In this document: piece after piece, positions 36,122 through 44,926 of the stretch
Layout: every line of letters starts with the position of its first letter
Numbering within the stretch: the stretch's first letter is position 1
Source of the DNA: Rhodopirellula sp. P2
Lineage (GTDB): Bacteria; Planctomycetota; Planctomycetia; Pirellulales; Pirellulaceae
NCBI RefSeq assembly: GCF_028768465.1
Contig: NZ_CP118225.1
Location: 4,879,001-4,943,000, forward strand
DNA: 64,000 nt
Direction: 5' to 3'
Made by a program: the position numbers and the translations under genes
The notes under the pieces: generated by a model
Seen by the model: only the letters and a program-made list of their open reading frames with translations
Told to the model about the DNA's origin: nothing
Database searches by the model: none

Positions 36122-36520
36122 ATGCTTGACCGAGCAGAGGTGATGGCCGTCATAATTGCAGCGTGCCCGGATTTCACAGCAACCTATGGTGCATTCATGG
36201 CTGAGTGGGAAGACGAACTCGAAAACCCTTACTACCTTGCACTCGCTGATTTCTCGCGATATGTAATTTCACTGCTTGAAACGCGAGACCGACAACAACT
36301 TCACGTGGCATTTGAAACGATCGAACGGTTGCACATCGATGGTGACAAATATGTTCGCGAGGCGGCGACGATTGGAATCCTTGAGAGTCTTCAGAATACG
36401 AACCTGCATTCCAACACCATGCCTGACCAATTCCTCGAATTTCTACGTCCGGTATCCTTGCAGTACTGGCGGAAGGTCGAAGACTTCTGGGAGAATGGAA
36501 CGATCATTACTGACGATTGA
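36122..36520 (+). CDS. Cassette protein of unknown function (132 aa)
   Basis: A small acidic, helical, cytoplasmic protein. The ATG at 36122 follows GAGGAGGA. Sequence features: CPDFTATYGAFMAEWEDELE, NPYYLALADFSRYVISLLE and an Asp/Glu-rich C terminus with QYWRKVEDFW. It resembles the small uncharacterised family often annotated DUF7674 (tentative). Its cassette boxes are GTTATTTG and CAAATAAC (perfect). Confidence 0.75.
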   Translation: MLDRAEVMAVIIAACPDFTATYGAFMAEWEDELENPYYLALADFSRYVISLLETRDRQQLHVAFETIERLHIDGDKYVREAATIGILESLQNTNLHSNTMPDQFLEFLRPVSLQYWRKVEDFWENGTIITDD

Positions 36521-36540
36521 CACCGGGTCAGAGCGACGGC

Positions 36541-36632
36541 CAAATAACAATGAAATGCACGCGAGTTGCGGATCACGCGTTTTCTGATGGCAAGTTCGTC
36601 CGCCGCAACCGCGTGATTTCTGCCGTTCCTCG
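36541..36632 (+). other. attC2
   Basis: R'' CAAATAAC and R' GTTCCTCG, with arms ATGCACGCGAGTTGCGG and CCGCAACCGCGTGAT. It opens the next cassette. Confidence 0.85.
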
Positions 36633-36638
36633 AATGAA

Positions 36639-37040
36639 ATGAACGTGCTCTACCAACTTCCTGTCTGGCTGCTCTTTTTCGCAGTGGCCCTTCCGCTGTC
36701 GTTCATCGCTTGGTCGTCTCGGCACGCGGCACATGCGTTGTCCGCCGAACCGATTGGCGAAGCAAAGACAATTTACGAAGGCCCAAGTACTTACAATGAT
36801 GATGGCACACGCACTCAGACGATCACGGTCCAAATTCCGAAGGGGCGATCAGTCACGATTACGCAAACTTTCGGTCCGATCGCGATTACGGCCAATGGGC
36901 GTGCATGGGCGGCGTATTCTGTATTGTTGGGTTTGGTCCTCGTGTTCGTAGGGCTGATCGGATTGTTCCATTTCCCCTCGGCGTTGCGACCAAGTTTCGG
37001 CTCGGTCGGACCCCAAGCGTCCGAAGCCGAGGAACCATAA
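36639..37040 (+). CDS. Cassette two-TM membrane protein (133 aa)
   Basis: Two hydrophobic helices at about 8-25 and 90-112 flank an extracytoplasmic loop containing TQTITVQIPKGRSVTITQTF. No family recognised. The ATG lies seven bases after the R' box, so translation probably relies on a signal inside the attC or on leaderless initiation. The stop TAA falls inside attC3. Cassette boxes GTTCCTCG/CGAGGAAC (perfect). Confidence 0.7.
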   Translation: MNVLYQLPVWLLFFAVALPLSFIAWSSRHAAHALSAEPIGEAKTIYEGPSTYNDDGTRTQTITVQIPKGRSVTITQTFGPIAITANGRAWAAYSVLLGLVLVFVGLIGLFHFPSALRPSFGSVGPQASEAEEP

Positions 37041-37122
37041 AATGCACGGGAGTACGGGTGGTCTGTTTTCTCGTTTGCTTGCAAGTCGTTCGCCCGTACC
37101 CCGTGATTTTTAACGTTCGCCG
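37028..37122 (+). other. attC3
   Basis: R'' CGAGGAAC and R' GTTCGCCG, arms ATGCACGGGAGTACGGG and CCCGTACCCCGTGAT, unpaired centre TGCTTGCAAGTCG. The centre is nearly identical to that of attC11. Confidence 0.9.
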
Positions 37123-37158
37123 ACCGCTAATGGATGCCTCGACTCCGACGTGACGTAA

Positions 37159-37566
37159 ATGCGATTCACAACACGCAACCTACTGGCCGTACCAACGGTG
37201 CTAGCGATTTGCTGTGCATCGGGGGTGCTCGGCTGGTCGTGGATCACTCGCAAAGGGGTAGAACTGCACCAACACGCGGTAACGCGTGAACTCACCGAAT
37301 GGGGCAAAGAATACACAGAGATTAACGACGACGCATCGGCGATCCGCGCTGCTGAAATGATTGCGTATATTCGCACGTACTACGTCCCGCGTCATGGTTA
37401 TCGCGGGTCGGAAGAAACGGAGCGCGAACTCGAGATTGCGCGAGACACCAGCCTACGCAGTATCATCGACGCTCTCGAACGGTATACTGGACATGAGTTC
37501 GGCGGTGACTACTTGGCGTGGTCACGATGGGCCGACTCGAAGAAACAACCGAGCGGCGAACCATGA
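37159..37566 (+). CDS. Cassette protein with planctomycete-type N-terminal anchor (135 aa)
   Basis: Begins MRFTTRNLLAVPTVLAICCA, the R(D/N)LL-type leader common on planctomycete small membrane proteins, with one helix at about 9-26. The rest is a soluble helical domain rich in Glu and Arg. Function unknown. The planctomycete leader suggests the cassette was recruited within the phylum. Boxes GTTCGCCG/CGGCGAAC (perfect); the stop lies inside attC4. Confidence 0.75.
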   Translation: MRFTTRNLLAVPTVLAICCASGVLGWSWITRKGVELHQHAVTRELTEWGKEYTEINDDASAIRAAEMIAYIRTYYVPRHGYRGSEETERELEIARDTSLRSIIDALERYTGHEFGGDYLAWSRWADSKKQPSGEP

Positions 37567-37645
37567 CATGCACGGGAGAACGGCTTGCGCGGTTCTTGAA
37601 GTAGAAAGTCTTCCGTCCGTTCCCCGTGATGTCTAACGTTATCGA
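37554..37645 (+). other. attC4
   Basis: R'' CGGCGAAC and R' GTTATCGA, arms ATGCACGGGAGAACGG and CCGTTCCCCGTGAT. Confidence 0.9.
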
Positions 37646-37656
37646 ATTGAAGTTAC

Positions 37657-38079
37657 ATGCCCGTTCCCGAGCATCTTTGGCGATTTCCCACTGCTGACGC
37701 CATTGCCAATCTCGCGGCGATACTTGACGTTCCGAACCATCCCTCGATGCAAGACTGGGAATGGGAAATTGCAGACAGTTCCCGCATCGACGAGTACCTC
37801 GCACTGTACCGCAGCGGTGGCCTGACTAACGATGAACGCTTCACGCTGATGGAAACCATTATTCAGGCGTTTGATGATCTTGACGATCTCGCATCGGATG
37901 ATCGGTGGCCGGGCATTCTGGCTCTTCTCGACCAAAACATTGACCTACACGCCTATTCCGTTTGGTACTGGGCTGACCTTGAAGACGAACTTGGAGATGA
38001 AGGCTGGCAGGTCACACAAGACTTGCGTAAACTGGTGGATGCCCATGTTCCCCGGCTGGCCCCTCAGGACGACCGATAA
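37657..38079 (+). CDS. Cassette protein of unknown function (140 aa)
   Basis: An acidic soluble protein, no signal peptide or membrane segment. Segments MPVPEHLWRFPTADAIANLA and GLTNDERFTLMETIIQAFDD suggest an all-helical domain; no family recognised. The stop TAA sits in the R'' box of attC5 (CCGATAAC), and the IS91-like array begins at 38081 immediately after it, so the protein is intact. Confidence 0.75.
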   Translation: MPVPEHLWRFPTADAIANLAAILDVPNHPSMQDWEWEIADSSRIDEYLALYRSGGLTNDERFTLMETIIQAFDDLDDLASDDRWPGILALLDQNIDLHAYSVWYWADLEDELGDEGWQVTQDLRKLVDAHVPRLAPQDDR

Positions 38080-38080
38080 C
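38073..38080 (+). other. attC5, left end (split)
   Basis: Only the R'' box CCGATAAC remains here; the IS array begins at the next base. The rest of the site lies inverted at 46756-46841. Joining the two gives ATAAC|CAATGGATTGCACGGGAG, which has normal attC form. Confidence 0.8.
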
Positions 38081-38479
38081 CAATAAGGATTTGACTTCGC
38101 GTGGATGCGGCGGTTGAGTCTCTTTCTCTTTCATGTTGCTTCGTTCGTCGCGGTTCAAAACGCGTCGCCTAGCCGAAGCTCAAGTCCTCTGTTCAAGATG
38201 CCCGGGGGTAAATGGCGAGGCGTTGATTGAGGATCTCTTGGGAATTGCTTCCCGGCTGCGTTCTCTAACGAAGAGGCAGGTTGGTTTTGAAGTAGGTGAA
38301 TTGCTGATCGGCCGTTTGCTCTGTGCCTGTTCCGCTGGCGACGAGTTGGATGGAAGCGGATTGACGCTCATTGCCCGATTAATTTTGAGCTTGAGATTGC
38401 TGTCGCGACATACCTTCCTCCTTCGCCCTCCTGAAGACGTTCGAATTCGACCGGTCATTTCACTTCCCCGGTTCATGCG

Positions 38480-39628
38480 TTACCCACTGTCGTAGTAAGT
38501 CAGCCCATGCTCGGGACGGATGCCCTGCGACGACAACGATGTGTAGCTGACCTCAATCGCTCGCATGATCCCGCCGCACAGGCGACACTTCATCGGTGCG
38601 GTCAGTGGTTCAACCTGTGGCGCGTAGCCACTGCCCAGCCAGAAAGTCCAGCCAAGCATCAGCCACACCAACCACTTCACCTCCTCGACCTTCACCTTGC
38701 TGTTGCCGCTCATCCACCCGTAATGACGAATCTTCATGAAGTTCGTCGGCAACACGTGCTGCAAGAAGTCGCCCACGAACTCTTCGCCGGCAACCTCTTT
38801 GTTCTGAACCACGTTTCCCTTGCGACGAATTTGGTACGTCACCGTTTCTGAGTTGACATCGATGATCCGGCTGTCGTTGATCGCGACTCGATGAACGTAC
38901 GGTGCCAGGTACTTCAGCGTTGGAACGCCGTGCCCGACCGCCTGGATGTCGACGACGAAGTCTTTCGTCCAAGTCTCGCGATCGACTTGGTCATACAGCC
39001 CAGCGGCACGAAGCTCATCGGCCAGCTTCGCTTTGTAGACGCGGATCAGCGTGCCGTGATGGAACAAGAAGTTCTCCGGTGTGCTCTGCCATGATTCGGC
39101 ATTGCCTTGCTCATCCAGTTTCACTCCGCCGCCAGGAACGACATAGTGAACGTGCGGATGATAGACCGCCGGGTCACGGCCCCAGGTGTGCAGCACGCCG
39201 AAGAATCCAAGCTGGCATCCTTTCAGGCTCTTGGTTGCCGCGCCCACATCGCGAATGCTCTGACTGCTGGCATCGAACAAGCATCGGTAGCCGTCACGTT
39301 GGTGAACGCGCAGCACCAAGCCGATCTCCCGGGGCACCGTGAAAGTGACCAAGAAGTGATGAACCGGCATCAGCTTGGCAGACTGCGTTTCAATCCAAGC
39401 CTGCGTCTTCTCGTGACCGCAGTTTGGGCAGTGCCGATTGCCACACGAACGTCCGACCCAGTGATCGCTTCCGCAACCGCCGCACTGGTAGTGAACACCA
39501 CCCAGTGCACCGGTGCGACAACGAGTGATCGCGCCAAGAACTTTATCTTCGGCGACCGAGATCGAATCGGCGTGTTGCTGCAGGTATGCCGGTGCGAATT
39601 GCCGAAGAGCCTCCGCAACCGTGGGCAT
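38480..39628 (-). CDS. IS91-family HUH/Y2 transposase, copy 1
   Basis: A 382-residue rolling-circle transposase. N-terminal zinc-binding domain: C37, C49, C52, C62, H66, C67, C70 (SCGNRHCPNCGHEKTQAW). HUH motif H159-V-H161 in YHPHVHYVVPGGG. Catalytic pair Y240/Y244 in KYLAPYVHRVAI. A late CRLCGG may bind another metal. The family nicks and replicates one strand from the element's 3' origin end. Starts 14 bases after the recombinase stop, so the two are co-transcribed. Confidence 0.93.
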   Translation of the reverse strand: MPTVAEALRQFAPAYLQQHADSISVAEDKVLGAITRCRTGALGGVHYQCGGCGSDHWVGRSCGNRHCPNCGHEKTQAWIETQSAKLMPVHHFLVTFTVPREIGLVLRVHQRDGYRCLFDASSQSIRDVGAATKSLKGCQLGFFGVLHTWGRDPAVYHPHVHYVVPGGGVKLDEQGNAESWQSTPENFLFHHGTLIRVYKAKLADELRAAGLYDQVDRETWTKDFVVDIQAVGHGVPTLKYLAPYVHRVAINDSRIIDVNSETVTYQIRRKGNVVQNKEVAGEEFVGDFLQHVLPTNFMKIRHYGWMSGNSKVKVEEVKWLVWLMLGWTFWLGSGYAPQVEPLTAPMKCRLCGGIMRAIEVSYTSLSSQGIRPEHGLTYYDSG

Positions 39629-39642
39629 TTGCCAGAGCGGGT

Positions 39643-40587
39643 TTACTCGCCGCTGCCTGGTAGCCTACCGAACAACTTTTCGATTTCTTCACGAGCGTTG
39701 GCCTCGGCCGTATCAGTCAAATGCAGGTACACCATCGTGGTCTGCAGCGACGAATGCCCCAAGTACTTTTGAATCACCTTCAGCCCCACGCCCGCTTCGA
39801 GCAAGTGCGTCGCATAGGAATGACGCAGCGTATGAATGCTGACCTTCTTGCCAAAGCGGAGGTTTTTCGTGATCTGCTTCATTGCTCCTTGAACGGCCGT
39901 TTCGCTCATCGGAGTCGTCGCTTGACTGACGCCGTCTTTGGCAAGGCTGTGGTTTCGGCCATCTGCCGGAAACAGAAAGCTTGGATGTCGGTGACTTGCC
40001 CAGTAGTTTCGCAGAAGTCGAACGGTCGTCGTCGGCAGCGGGACATACCGGTCCTTGGCTCCCTTGCCACGATGGACATGGACCCAGCCTCGCTGGGCGT
40101 CGATGTCACTGACCTGCAAATGCAGCGCTTCATTGAGTCGCAGTCCCAGCGAATAGACGGTCCAGAAATAGACGAACATTCGCCGCGTGGTCGCCGAGCC
40201 GATCAGTTCATGAACCTGATCGATCGTCAGCACCTCCGGCAACGTGGTGATGTTTTGGAGCTTGAGCATCTTGATGATTTCCCAGTCACGCTTGCAGGTG
40301 TGCGTGAACAAGAATTTGATGCCTGAGAAGGCCACCCGGAGCGATCCATAAGCAAAGTTGCGTTCGTTTTTGAGGTGCAAGAAGAACTGCCGCACATGCT
40401 GCTCGGTCACCTGATCGGGACTGCAACCGGCGAAATCGGAGAGCTGCCTGACCGCTCGGATGTAGCCATCGTGAGTTCGCTTGGCCTTGCCGGTCAGGTG
40501 CAAGTCTTCGGAGAGTCTCAGGCGAAGACTTTCCGGGAAGTGAACTCCAGGTGCATTTTGCGGATTGTTTGAGCTAGAATTGGACAT
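39643..40587 (-). CDS. Tyrosine recombinase of IS91-like element, copy 1
   Basis: A 314-residue phage-integrase-type recombinase. Core-binding (SAM-like) domain at about 20-105; catalytic domain 115-300 with R150 (GLRLNEALHL), H252/R255 (HTLRHSYATHLLEAG), H278 (YLGHSS) and nucleophile Y287 (MVYLH). Start ATG at 40587 after AAAAGGAACACAAC; a longer opening to 40689 includes a hairpin region. Several IS91-group elements carry such an accessory recombinase; its job in transposition is not settled. It is related to integron integrases but lacks their extra helix. Confidence 0.9.
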   Translation of the reverse strand: MSNSSSNNPQNAPGVHFPESLRLRLSEDLHLTGKAKRTHDGYIRAVRQLSDFAGCSPDQVTEQHVRQFFLHLKNERNFAYGSLRVAFSGIKFLFTHTCKRDWEIIKMLKLQNITTLPEVLTIDQVHELIGSATTRRMFVYFWTVYSLGLRLNEALHLQVSDIDAQRGWVHVHRGKGAKDRYVPLPTTTVRLLRNYWASHRHPSFLFPADGRNHSLAKDGVSQATTPMSETAVQGAMKQITKNLRFGKKVSIHTLRHSYATHLLEAGVGLKVIQKYLGHSSLQTTMVYLHLTDTAEANAREEIEKLFGRLPGSGE

Positions 40588-41121
40588 GTTGTGTTCCTTT
40601 TCAGGAGGAGTTGCTGAGCTGTTCCCAGCGAACAGCTCCTCCTGAAAGGTTGCTTCCAGCAATCCGCAACGCGTCCGTTCCACCATCAATTTGAAACCGC
40701 CGCGCTAGCGGCTTACTTGAACCAATAAGGATTTGACTTCGCGTGGATGCGGCGGTTGAGTCTCTTTCTCTTTCATGTTGCTTCGTTCGTCGCGGTTCAA
40801 AACGCGTCGCCTAGCCGAAGCTCAAGTCCTCTGTTCAAGATGCCCGGGGGTAAATGGCGAGGCGTTGATTGAGGATCTCTTGGGAATTGCTTCCCGGCTG
40901 CGTTCTCTAACGAAGAGGCAGGTTGGTTTTGAAGTAGGTGAATTGCTGATCGGCCGTTTGCTCTGTGCCTGTTCCGCTGGCGACGAGTTGGATGGAAGCG
41001 GATTGACGCTCATTGCCCGATTAATTTTGAGCTTGAGATTGCTGTCGCGACATACCTTCCTCCTTCGCCCTCCTGAAGACGTTCGAATTCGACCGGTCAT
41101 TTCACTTCCCCGGTTCATGCG

Positions 41122-42270
41122 TTACCCACTGTCGTAGTAAGTCAGCCCATGCTCGGGACGGATGCCCTGCGACGACAACGATGTGTAGCTGACCTCAATC
41201 GCTCGCATGATCCCGCCGCACAGGCGACACTTCATCGGTGCGGTCAGTGGTTCAACCTGTGGCGCGTAGCCACTGCCCAGCCAGAAAGTCCAGCCAAGCA
41301 TCAGCCACACCAACCACTTCACCTCCTCGACCTTCACCTTGCTGTTGCCGCTCATCCACCCGTAATGACGAATCTTCATGAAGTTCGTCGGCAACACGTG
41401 CTGCAAGAAGTCGCCCACGAACTCTTCGCCGGCAACCTCTTTGTTCTGAACCACGTTTCCCTTGCGACGAATTTGGTACGTCACCGTTTCTGAGTTGACA
41501 TCGATGATCCGGCTGTCGTTGATCGCGACTCGATGAACGTACGGTGCCAGGTACTTCAGCGTTGGAACGCCGTGCCCGACCGCCTGGATGTCGACGACGA
41601 AGTCTTTCGTCCAAGTCTCGCGATCGACTTGGTCATACAGCCCAGCGGCACGAAGCTCATCGGCCAGCTTCGCTTTGTAGACGCGGATCAGCGTGCCGTG
41701 ATGGAACAAGAAGTTCTCCGGTGTGCTCTGCCATGATTCGGCATTGCCTTGCTCATCCAGTTTCACTCCGCCGCCAGGAACGACATAGTGAACGTGCGGA
41801 TGATAGACCGCCGGGTCACGGCCCCAGGTGTGCAGCACGCCGAAGAATCCAAGCTGGCATCCTTTCAGGCTCTTGGTTGCCGCGCCCACATCGCGAATGC
41901 TCTGACTGCTGGCATCGAACAAGCATCGGTAGCCGTCACGTTGGTGAACGCGCAGCACCAAGCCGATCTCCCGGGGCACCGTGAAAGTGACCAAGAAGTG
42001 ATGAACCGGCATCAGCTTGGCAGACTGCGTTTCAATCCAAGCCTGCGTCTTCTCGTGACCGCAGTTTGGGCAGTGCCGATTGCCACACGAACGTCCGACC
42101 CAGTGATCGCTTCCGCAACCGCCGCACTGGTAGTGAACACCACCCAGTGCACCGGTGCGACAACGAGTGATCGCGCCAAGAACTTTATCTTCGGCGACCG
42201 AGATCGAATCGGCGTGTTGCTGCAGGTATGCCGGTGCGAATTGCCGAAGAGCCTCCGCAACCGTGGGCAT
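41122..42270 (-). CDS. IS91-family HUH/Y2 transposase, copy 2
   Basis: Same 382-residue product as copy 1, all zinc, HUH and YxxxY residues present. Confidence 0.92.
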   Translation of the reverse strand: MPTVAEALRQFAPAYLQQHADSISVAEDKVLGAITRCRTGALGGVHYQCGGCGSDHWVGRSCGNRHCPNCGHEKTQAWIETQSAKLMPVHHFLVTFTVPREIGLVLRVHQRDGYRCLFDASSQSIRDVGAATKSLKGCQLGFFGVLHTWGRDPAVYHPHVHYVVPGGGVKLDEQGNAESWQSTPENFLFHHGTLIRVYKAKLADELRAAGLYDQVDRETWTKDFVVDIQAVGHGVPTLKYLAPYVHRVAINDSRIIDVNSETVTYQIRRKGNVVQNKEVAGEEFVGDFLQHVLPTNFMKIRHYGWMSGNSKVKVEEVKWLVWLMLGWTFWLGSGYAPQVEPLTAPMKCRLCGGIMRAIEVSYTSLSSQGIRPEHGLTYYDSG

Positions 42271-42284
42271 TTGCCAGAGCGGGT

Positions 42285-43229
42285 TTACTCGCCGCTGCCT
42301 GGTAGCCTACCGAACAACTTTTCGATTTCTTCACGAGCGTTGGCCTCGGCCGTATCAGTCAAATGCAGGTACACCATCGTGGTCTGCAGCGACGAATGCC
42401 CCAAGTACTTTTGAATCACCTTCAGCCCCACGCCCGCTTCGAGCAAGTGCGTCGCATAGGAATGACGCAGCGTATGAATGCTGACCTTCTTGCCAAAGCG
42501 GAGGTTTTTCGTGATCTGCTTCATTGCTCCTTGAACGGCCGTTTCGCTCATCGGAGTCGTCGCTTGACTGACGCCGTCTTTGGCAAGGCTGTGGTTTCGG
42601 CCATCTGCCGGAAACAGAAAGCTTGGATGTCGGTGACTTGCCCAGTAGTTTCGCAGAAGTCGAACGGTCGTCGTCGGCAGCGGGACATACCGGTCCTTGG
42701 CTCCCTTGCCACGATGGACATGGACCCAGCCTCGCTGGGCGTCGATGTCACTGACCTGCAAATGCAGCGCTTCATTGAGTCGCAGTCCCAGCGAATAGAC
42801 GGTCCAGAAATAGACGAACATTCGCCGCGTGGTCGCCGAGCCGATCAGTTCATGAACCTGATCGATCGTCAGCACCTCCGGCAACGTGGTGATGTTTTGG
42901 AGCTTGAGCATCTTGATGATTTCCCAGTCACGCTTGCAGGTGTGCGTGAACAAGAATTTGATGCCTGAGAAGGCCACCCGGAGCGATCCATAAGCAAAGT
43001 TGCGTTCGTTTTTGAGGTGCAAGAAGAACTGCCGCACATGCTGCTCGGTCACCTGATCGGGACTGCAACCGGCGAAATCGGAGAGCTGCCTGACCGCTCG
43101 GATGTAGCCATCGTGAGTTCGCTTGGCCTTGCCGGTCAGGTGCAAGTCTTCGGAGAGTCTCAGGCGAAGACTTTCCGGGAAGTGAACTCCAGGTGCATTT
43201 TGCGGATTGTTTGAGCTAGAATTGGACAT
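42285..43229 (-). CDS. Tyrosine recombinase of IS91-like element, copy 2
   Basis: Same 314-residue product as copy 1, catalytic R-HxxR-H-Y set intact. Confidence 0.9.
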   Translation of the reverse strand: MSNSSSNNPQNAPGVHFPESLRLRLSEDLHLTGKAKRTHDGYIRAVRQLSDFAGCSPDQVTEQHVRQFFLHLKNERNFAYGSLRVAFSGIKFLFTHTCKRDWEIIKMLKLQNITTLPEVLTIDQVHELIGSATTRRMFVYFWTVYSLGLRLNEALHLQVSDIDAQRGWVHVHRGKGAKDRYVPLPTTTVRLLRNYWASHRHPSFLFPADGRNHSLAKDGVSQATTPMSETAVQGAMKQITKNLRFGKKVSIHTLRHSYATHLLEAGVGLKVIQKYLGHSSLQTTMVYLHLTDTAEANAREEIEKLFGRLPGSGE

Positions 43230-43763
43230 GTTGTGTTCCTTTTCAGGAGGAGTTGCTGAGCTGTTCCCAGCGAACAGCTCCTCCTGAAAGGTTGCTTCCA
43301 GCAATCCGCAACGCGTCCGTTCCACCATCAATTTGAAACCGCCGCGCTAGCGGCTTACTTGAACCAATAAGGATTTGACTTCGCGTGGATGCGGCGGTTG
43401 AGTCTCTTTCTCTTTCATGTTGCTTCGTTCGTCGCGGTTCAAAACGCGTCGCCTAGCCGAAGCTCAAGTCCTCTGTTCAAGATGCCCGGGGGTAAATGGC
43501 GAGGCGTTGATTGAGGATCTCTTGGGAATTGCTTCCCGGCTGCGTTCTCTAACGAAGAGGCAGGTTGGTTTTGAAGTAGGTGAATTGCTGATCGGCCGTT
43601 TGCTCTGTGCCTGTTCCGCTGGCGACGAGTTGGATGGAAGCGGATTGACGCTCATTGCCCGATTAATTTTGAGCTTGAGATTGCTGTCGCGACATACCTT
43701 CCTCCTTCGCCCTCCTGAAGACGTTCGAATTCGACCGGTCATTTCACTTCCCCGGTTCATGCG

Positions 43764-44912
43764 TTACCCACTGTCGTAGTAAGTCAGCCCATGCTCGGGA
43801 CGGATGCCCTGCGACGACAACGATGTGTAGCTGACCTCAATCGCTCGCATGATCCCGCCGCACAGGCGACACTTCATCGGTGCGGTCAGTGGTTCAACCT
43901 GTGGCGCGTAGCCACTGCCCAGCCAGAAAGTCCAGCCAAGCATCAGCCACACCAACCACTTCACCTCCTCGACCTTCACCTTGCTGTTGCCGCTCATCCA
44001 CCCGTAATGACGAATCTTCATGAAGTTCGTCGGCAACACGTGCTGCAAGAAGTCGCCCACGAACTCTTCGCCGGCAACCTCTTTGTTCTGAACCACGTTT
44101 CCCTTGCGACGAATTTGGTACGTCACCGTTTCTGAGTTGACATCGATGATCCGGCTGTCGTTGATCGCGACTCGATGAACGTACGGTGCCAGGTACTTCA
44201 GCGTTGGAACGCCGTGCCCGACCGCCTGGATGTCGACGACGAAGTCTTTCGTCCAAGTCTCGCGATCGACTTGGTCATACAGCCCAGCGGCACGAAGCTC
44301 ATCGGCCAGCTTCGCTTTGTAGACGCGGATCAGCGTGCCGTGATGGAACAAGAAGTTCTCCGGTGTGCTCTGCCATGATTCGGCATTGCCTTGCTCATCC
44401 AGTTTCACTCCGCCGCCAGGAACGACATAGTGAACGTGCGGATGATAGACCGCCGGGTCACGGCCCCAGGTGTGCAGCACGCCGAAGAATCCAAGCTGGC
44501 ATCCTTTCAGGCTCTTGGTTGCCGCGCCCACATCGCGAATGCTCTGACTGCTGGCATCGAACAAGCATCGGTAGCCGTCACGTTGGTGAACGCGCAGCAC
44601 CAAGCCGATCTCCCGGGGCACCGTGAAAGTGACCAAGAAGTGATGAACCGGCATCAGCTTGGCAGACTGCGTTTCAATCCAAGCCTGCGTCTTCTCGTGA
44701 CCGCAGTTTGGGCAGTGCCGATTGCCACACGAACGTCCGACCCAGTGATCGCTTCCGCAACCGCCGCACTGGTAGTGAACACCACCCAGTGCACCGGTGC
44801 GACAACGAGTGATCGCGCCAAGAACTTTATCTTCGGCGACCGAGATCGAATCGGCGTGTTGCTGCAGGTATGCCGGTGCGAATTGCCGAAGAGCCTCCGC
44901 AACCGTGGGCAT
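43764..44912 (-). CDS. IS91-family HUH/Y2 transposase, copy 3
   Basis: Same 382-residue product as copy 1. Confidence 0.92.
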   Translation of the reverse strand: MPTVAEALRQFAPAYLQQHADSISVAEDKVLGAITRCRTGALGGVHYQCGGCGSDHWVGRSCGNRHCPNCGHEKTQAWIETQSAKLMPVHHFLVTFTVPREIGLVLRVHQRDGYRCLFDASSQSIRDVGAATKSLKGCQLGFFGVLHTWGRDPAVYHPHVHYVVPGGGVKLDEQGNAESWQSTPENFLFHHGTLIRVYKAKLADELRAAGLYDQVDRETWTKDFVVDIQAVGHGVPTLKYLAPYVHRVAINDSRIIDVNSETVTYQIRRKGNVVQNKEVAGEEFVGDFLQHVLPTNFMKIRHYGWMSGNSKVKVEEVKWLVWLMLGWTFWLGSGYAPQVEPLTAPMKCRLCGGIMRAIEVSYTSLSSQGIRPEHGLTYYDSG

Positions 44913-44926
44913 TTGCCAGAGCGGGT

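Larger units (their letters stand above)
38081..40722 (-). mobile_element. IS91-like element with tyrosine recombinase, copy 1
   Basis: A 2642-bp unit read on minus from GTTCAAGTAAGCCGCTAGCG to CAAATCCTTATTG. It carries a recombinase and an HUH/Y2 transposase in tandem. The 5' end has a hairpin (GCCGC TAGC GCGGC); the 3' end has about 350 bases without a convincing gene. There are no terminal inverted repeats and no clear target duplication, as expected for IS91. It follows the AAC of attC5's R'' box; on minus the base sequence after its 3' end is GTTA. First of three head-to-tail copies with the same open-frame translations. Confidence 0.9.
40723..43364 (-). mobile_element. IS91-like element, copy 2
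   Basis: Head-to-tail repeat of copy 1 at exactly 2642 bases. At the junction the 3' end CTTATTG of one unit is followed by GTTCAAG, the 5' end of the next, so each unit uses its neighbour's GTTC as its target. Confidence 0.92.

Noticed and set aside
35706-36129. Overlapping plus-strand frames as genes of the first cassette
   Set aside because: Both run across the attC1 hairpin and past the cassette end, and neither shows a start signal; kept only as a cassette of unclear content.
37028-37122. attC hairpins as Rho-independent terminators
   Set aside because: Long imperfect arms with unpaired bases and no T-run; the boxes and cassette positions identify them as recombination sites.
38133-38495. 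120-residue plus-strand and 98-residue minus-strand frames in each IS copy tail
   Set aside because: The two overlap each other antisense, neither has a ribosome-binding site or known domain, and the better-placed start (MSRQQSQAQN) lies in a third frame.
39107-39772. 221-residue and similar frames antisense to the IS recombinase and transposase
   Set aside because: Shadows of two genes with intact catalytic motifs; repeated in all copies only because the element is.
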